Shown here: one piece after another, positions 6,479-8,188 of the stretch
Layout: every line of letters begins with the position of its first letter
Position numbering within the stretch: position 1 is the first letter of the stretch
Assembly: GCA_019417975.1 (NCBI GenBank)
Contig: DYCT01000014.1
Location: 6,165 to 14,352 of the forward strand
Direction: 5' to 3'
DNA from: Bacteroides sp.
GTDB taxonomy: Bacteria > Bacteroidota > Bacteroidia > Bacteroidales > Bacteroidaceae
DNA: 8,188 bases
The notes under the pieces: model-generated
The model's input: the letters and a program-made list of their open reading frames with translations, nothing else
Told to the model about the DNA's origin: nothing
Databases searched by the model: none
Program-made: the position numbers and the translations under genes

Positions 6479-7816
6479 TTATACAAAAGTCTCCGGCAAC
6501 TTCAGTTCTATTTCCCATAGACTCTGAGTTGCGGGAGTTAAACAGAAGCGATTGTCCGGACGCTCTCCTACAACCCACACTATCTGACTACCGCTACACA
6601 CCAGCCAGACTTGTTCTTTCCGAATGCGAGAATACTTCAAGTTGGTAAGGAAATCGCTCAACAGCTTCTTCCCTTTCATACCAAAAGGAATAAACCAATC
6701 TCCTTGAAGCGGATGCCGTACTATCAACGGTTCCTTCACTTTATCGGCATCTATACATGCAAAAATCTTTTCCCGTTTCACAGCATAACCCTGTGCTTGC
6801 TCCACTTTTCGCAACACCAGTCTGTTCCCATCCGGCAATATGTTTTCTCCTGTTTTGAGTTGCAACTCATCCATCGCAAGCGTTCCTTTTCCAATGGGTT
6901 GTATCAGCAGGTTCGTTCTATCCTTCACCAACCGATACTGACCGGCATGAAACTCCTTACCGGTCTGTCCTTGAAGAACCCGAAAAACATCATGCACCTG
7001 ACTTCCATTAAAACCCAAAGGCGATAATATTTCATACAAGACCAACTCCGGATTGCGAGTCAGCAGCAACCGAGGTATATCTATACCCCCCTCGCTCTGT
7101 ACTTCCGACACCTCTTCAGCGATGGCCTGCTGATAATAATCGGCCACACTACGCAAAAAGCATTCCGTAGCGATTATATTTTGCCGAGCCTGAGGCTGAA
7201 TCCGCTCCAAAGCCGGGAGTACACTCAGCCGAATTTTGTTGCGAACATATTCTTCTTCCAGATTTGTGCTGTCCGTTACATAGTCCTGCCCGATGTGTTT
7301 TAAATAACCAAGAATCTCCTCACGTCCCACACAAAGTAGCGGACGTACGATGTTACCACGCACCGGACGGATGCCACACAGTCCGTTAATACCCGTTCCA
7401 CGCAACAGATTGATAAAGAAAGTCTCTATACTGTCGTCTTTATGATGGGCTACAGCTATGACTTCGGCTCCGACCTGCTTACGCAACTGTTCAAACCAGT
7501 TATAACGCAGCTCACGAGCCGCCATCTCCACCGAAATTTTCTTCTCCGCTGCATACTCCAATGTATCAAAACGAGTCACATAAAGTGGGACGTCCAGCTT
7601 TTCACACAAAGCCCTCACAAAAGCCTCATCGCGTTCGGACTCCGCTCCTCTCAACTGAAAATTGCAATGAGCACCCTTGCAAGCATATCCCAAACAGTGC
7701 AGTGCACAAAGCAAAGCCACCGAATCGGCACCACCGCTTATCGCAACCAATATCTGCGTCTCCGACTGCAAAATTTGCTCCTGCTCAATATATTTTTTAA
7801 TTGTTTCCAACATCAT
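6479..7816 (-). CDS. tilS: tRNA(Ile)-lysidine synthetase TilS
   Basis: A 445-residue cytosolic enzyme that uses ATP and lysine to convert cytidine-34 of the CAU-anticodon tRNA(Ile) into lysidine, so that it reads AUA and is charged with isoleucine rather than methionine. The PP-loop ATPase motif SGGADS is at 27-32. Further TilS signatures are AHHKDDSIETFFINLLRGTG (from residue 123) and DSTNLEEEYVRNKIR (182-196). The C-terminal tRNA-binding TilS_C domain (about 362-438) includes GDWFIPFGMKGKKLLSDF and the VWLVCSGSQIVWVVGERPDNRF region. The length and domain set match the long TilS form. Two adjacent ATGs (7816 and 7813) are candidate starts; the frame stays open up to an ATG at 7876, but that extension would run through the promoter and has no homology I recognise. 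Transcribed towards the plus-strand operon, with the shared terminator after it. Probably essential, as the family usually is. Confidence 0.96.
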   Translation of the reverse strand: MMLETIKKYIEQEQILQSETQILVAISGGADSVALLCALHCLGYACKGAHCNFQLRGAESERDEAFVRALCEKLDVPLYVTRFDTLEYAAEKKISVEMAARELRYNWFEQLRKQVGAEVIAVAHHKDDSIETFFINLLRGTGINGLCGIRPVRGNIVRPLLCVGREEILGYLKHIGQDYVTDSTNLEEEYVRNKIRLSVLPALERIQPQARQNIIATECFLRSVADYYQQAIAEEVSEVQSEGGIDIPRLLLTRNPELVLYEILSPLGFNGSQVHDVFRVLQGQTGKEFHAGQYRLVKDRTNLLIQPIGKGTLAMDELQLKTGENILPDGNRLVLRKVEQAQGYAVKREKIFACIDADKVKEPLIVRHPLQGDWFIPFGMKGKKLLSDFLTNLKYSRIRKEQVWLVCSGSQIVWVVGERPDNRFCLTPATQSLWEIELKLPETFV

Positions 7817-7820
7817 AACG

Positions 7821-7852
7821 CAAAGATAAAACAGAACATTGACATTCACAAA
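7821..7852 (-). promoter_or_regulatory. Bacteroidetes-type promoter of tilS
   Basis: On the minus strand a -33 box TTTG (7852-7849) is followed by a 20-base spacer and a -7 box TATCTTTG (7828-7821). This matches the Bacteroides primary-sigma consensus TTTG-N19-21-TAnnTTTG at every fixed base. The -7 box ends only 4 bases before the ATG at 7816, so transcription would begin at or next to the start codon. Confidence 0.78.
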
Positions 7853-7858
7853 ACCCAC

Positions 7859-7877
7859 ATTGGTTTTCAAAACCAAT
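7859..7877. promoter_or_regulatory. Perfect 19-bp palindrome upstream of the tilS promoter (operator-like)
   Basis: ATTGGTTTT at 7859-7867, a central C, and AAAACCAAT at 7869-7877 form a perfect 9-1-9 inverted repeat. It lies 6 bases upstream of the tilS -33 box, about 43-61 bases upstream of the likely transcription start. A one-base spacer is too short for a full RNA hairpin, so a dimeric DNA-binding protein is the more natural reading. The regulator is unknown. Confidence 0.55.
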
Positions 7878-8165
7878 CTGAGCGATAAACGCCCTCCGCC
7901 TTCTGTTTTCGGCTATCGAACCGAATCGGTATAAATCCGGGAAATAGCAAATTGTCAAAATGTACAAAAATGTATATTCATGCAGCGCGAGAATCGCATA
8001 TTTACAAACAAAACAGCTTTAATTTTCAAATTCACGAATTTAATTTTCGCAACAATCTATTATACAAGCATATACACAAATACCAGCCATTTTTCACTCC
8101 CTTTTATTAGCAAAAAGCGGGGAGAAAATCGGGAAAAATCAGGAAGAACTATAGGTGCGTTTTCA

Positions 8166-8183
8166 AAGTATCTTAGGATACTT
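8166..8183. repeat. Inverted repeat AAGTATC-TTAG-GATACTT
   Basis: Two perfect 7-base arms around a 4-base centre; with one mismatch the match extends to 9-base arms (8164-8185). It stands 5 bases from the window edge, so a larger repeat unit could be cut off. It is not followed by a T run within the window, so there is no support for a terminator. Confidence 0.5.
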
Positions 8184-8188
8184 GGCGA

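Larger units (their letters stand above)
7817..8188. other. Intergenic region upstream of tilS, 372 bases, no gene recognised
   Basis: An AT-rich stretch with no reading frame of useful length in either direction. Apart from the tilS promoter and the 19-bp palindrome it contains small inverted repeats: ACCGA-A-TCGGT (7920-7930), AAATTC-AC-GAATTT (8028-8041), a CTCCC/GGGAG pair (8097-8101 with 8120-8124) flanked by T4 and A4, and an inverted repeat at the right end (8166-8183). There is also a GA-rich patch at 8119-8148. I found no second TAnnTTTG promoter box on either strand to the right of the palindrome, and no tRNA. The region may hold the start or leader of a gene lying outside the window. 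Confidence 0.6.

Noticed and set aside
7814..7876. Longer tilS start with 20 extra residues (MVLKTNVGFVN...)
   Set aside because: The extension covers the consensus promoter and half of the palindrome, and TilS proteins normally begin shortly before the SGGxDS loop as MLETIKKYIE does.
7442..7888. Plus-strand open frame of 148 codons opposite tilS
   Set aside because: Antisense shadow of a confidently identified gene; its product shows no recognisable domain and it ends in the tilS promoter region.
1..8188. Mobile element, CRISPR array, tRNA/rRNA gene or phage defence system
   Set aside because: No spaced direct repeats, transposase or integrase motifs, cloverleaf sequences or defence-type domains were seen; the genes are core housekeeping.

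Overview
The window looks like a core chromosomal segment of a Bacteroides-type bacterium (order Bacteroidales). Four things point there: none of the clear start codons has a Shine-Dalgarno sequence; the one promoter that can be read has the Bacteroidetes form TTTG-N20-TAnnTTTG; one gene belongs to the Bacteroidetes-restricted DUF4835 family; and the gene order (DnaQ-type exonuclease, coaBC, DUF4835, recN, rlmB) is one I recall from Bacteroides genomes. No mobile element, CRISPR array, tRNA or rRNA was seen.

Positions 1-6449 hold a tight run of six plus-strand genes with gaps of 18 bases or less and one 4-base overlap, so they are probably one transcription unit whose promoter lies left of the window. 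In order: the 3' end of a probable DnaQ-family exonuclease; coaBC (two steps of coenzyme A synthesis); an exported DUF4835 protein; recN (double-strand-break repair ATPase); an RlmB/TrmH-family rRNA 2'-O-methyltransferase; and an exported protein with a degenerate trypsin-like domain followed by TPR repeats. The products do not form one pathway: housekeeping enzymes for DNA, cofactor and ribosome are mixed with two envelope proteins of unclear role.

A perfect 16-bp hairpin at 6432-6467 closes this unit. It overlaps the last gene's stop codon and also lies just past the end of the convergent gene tilS, so it probably serves as a terminator in both directions. tilS (minus strand, 6479-7816) makes the tRNA(Ile) lysidine synthetase. 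Its predicted promoter almost touches the start codon, which suggests a leaderless or nearly leaderless mRNA, and a perfect 19-bp palindrome sits just upstream of the -33 box.

The last 372 bases (7817-8188) are AT-rich and without a recognisable gene. They hold the tilS promoter, the palindrome, several small inverted repeats and a hairpin-like repeat at the very end.

The main points of interest are the cysteine-free CoaC half of CoaBC (Asp125 and Ser158 where the E. coli enzyme has Asn and Cys), an 11-A run exactly at the CoaC/CoaB linker, the dead protease fold joined to TPRs, and the tilS control region. I see no clear new defence or mobile system here.
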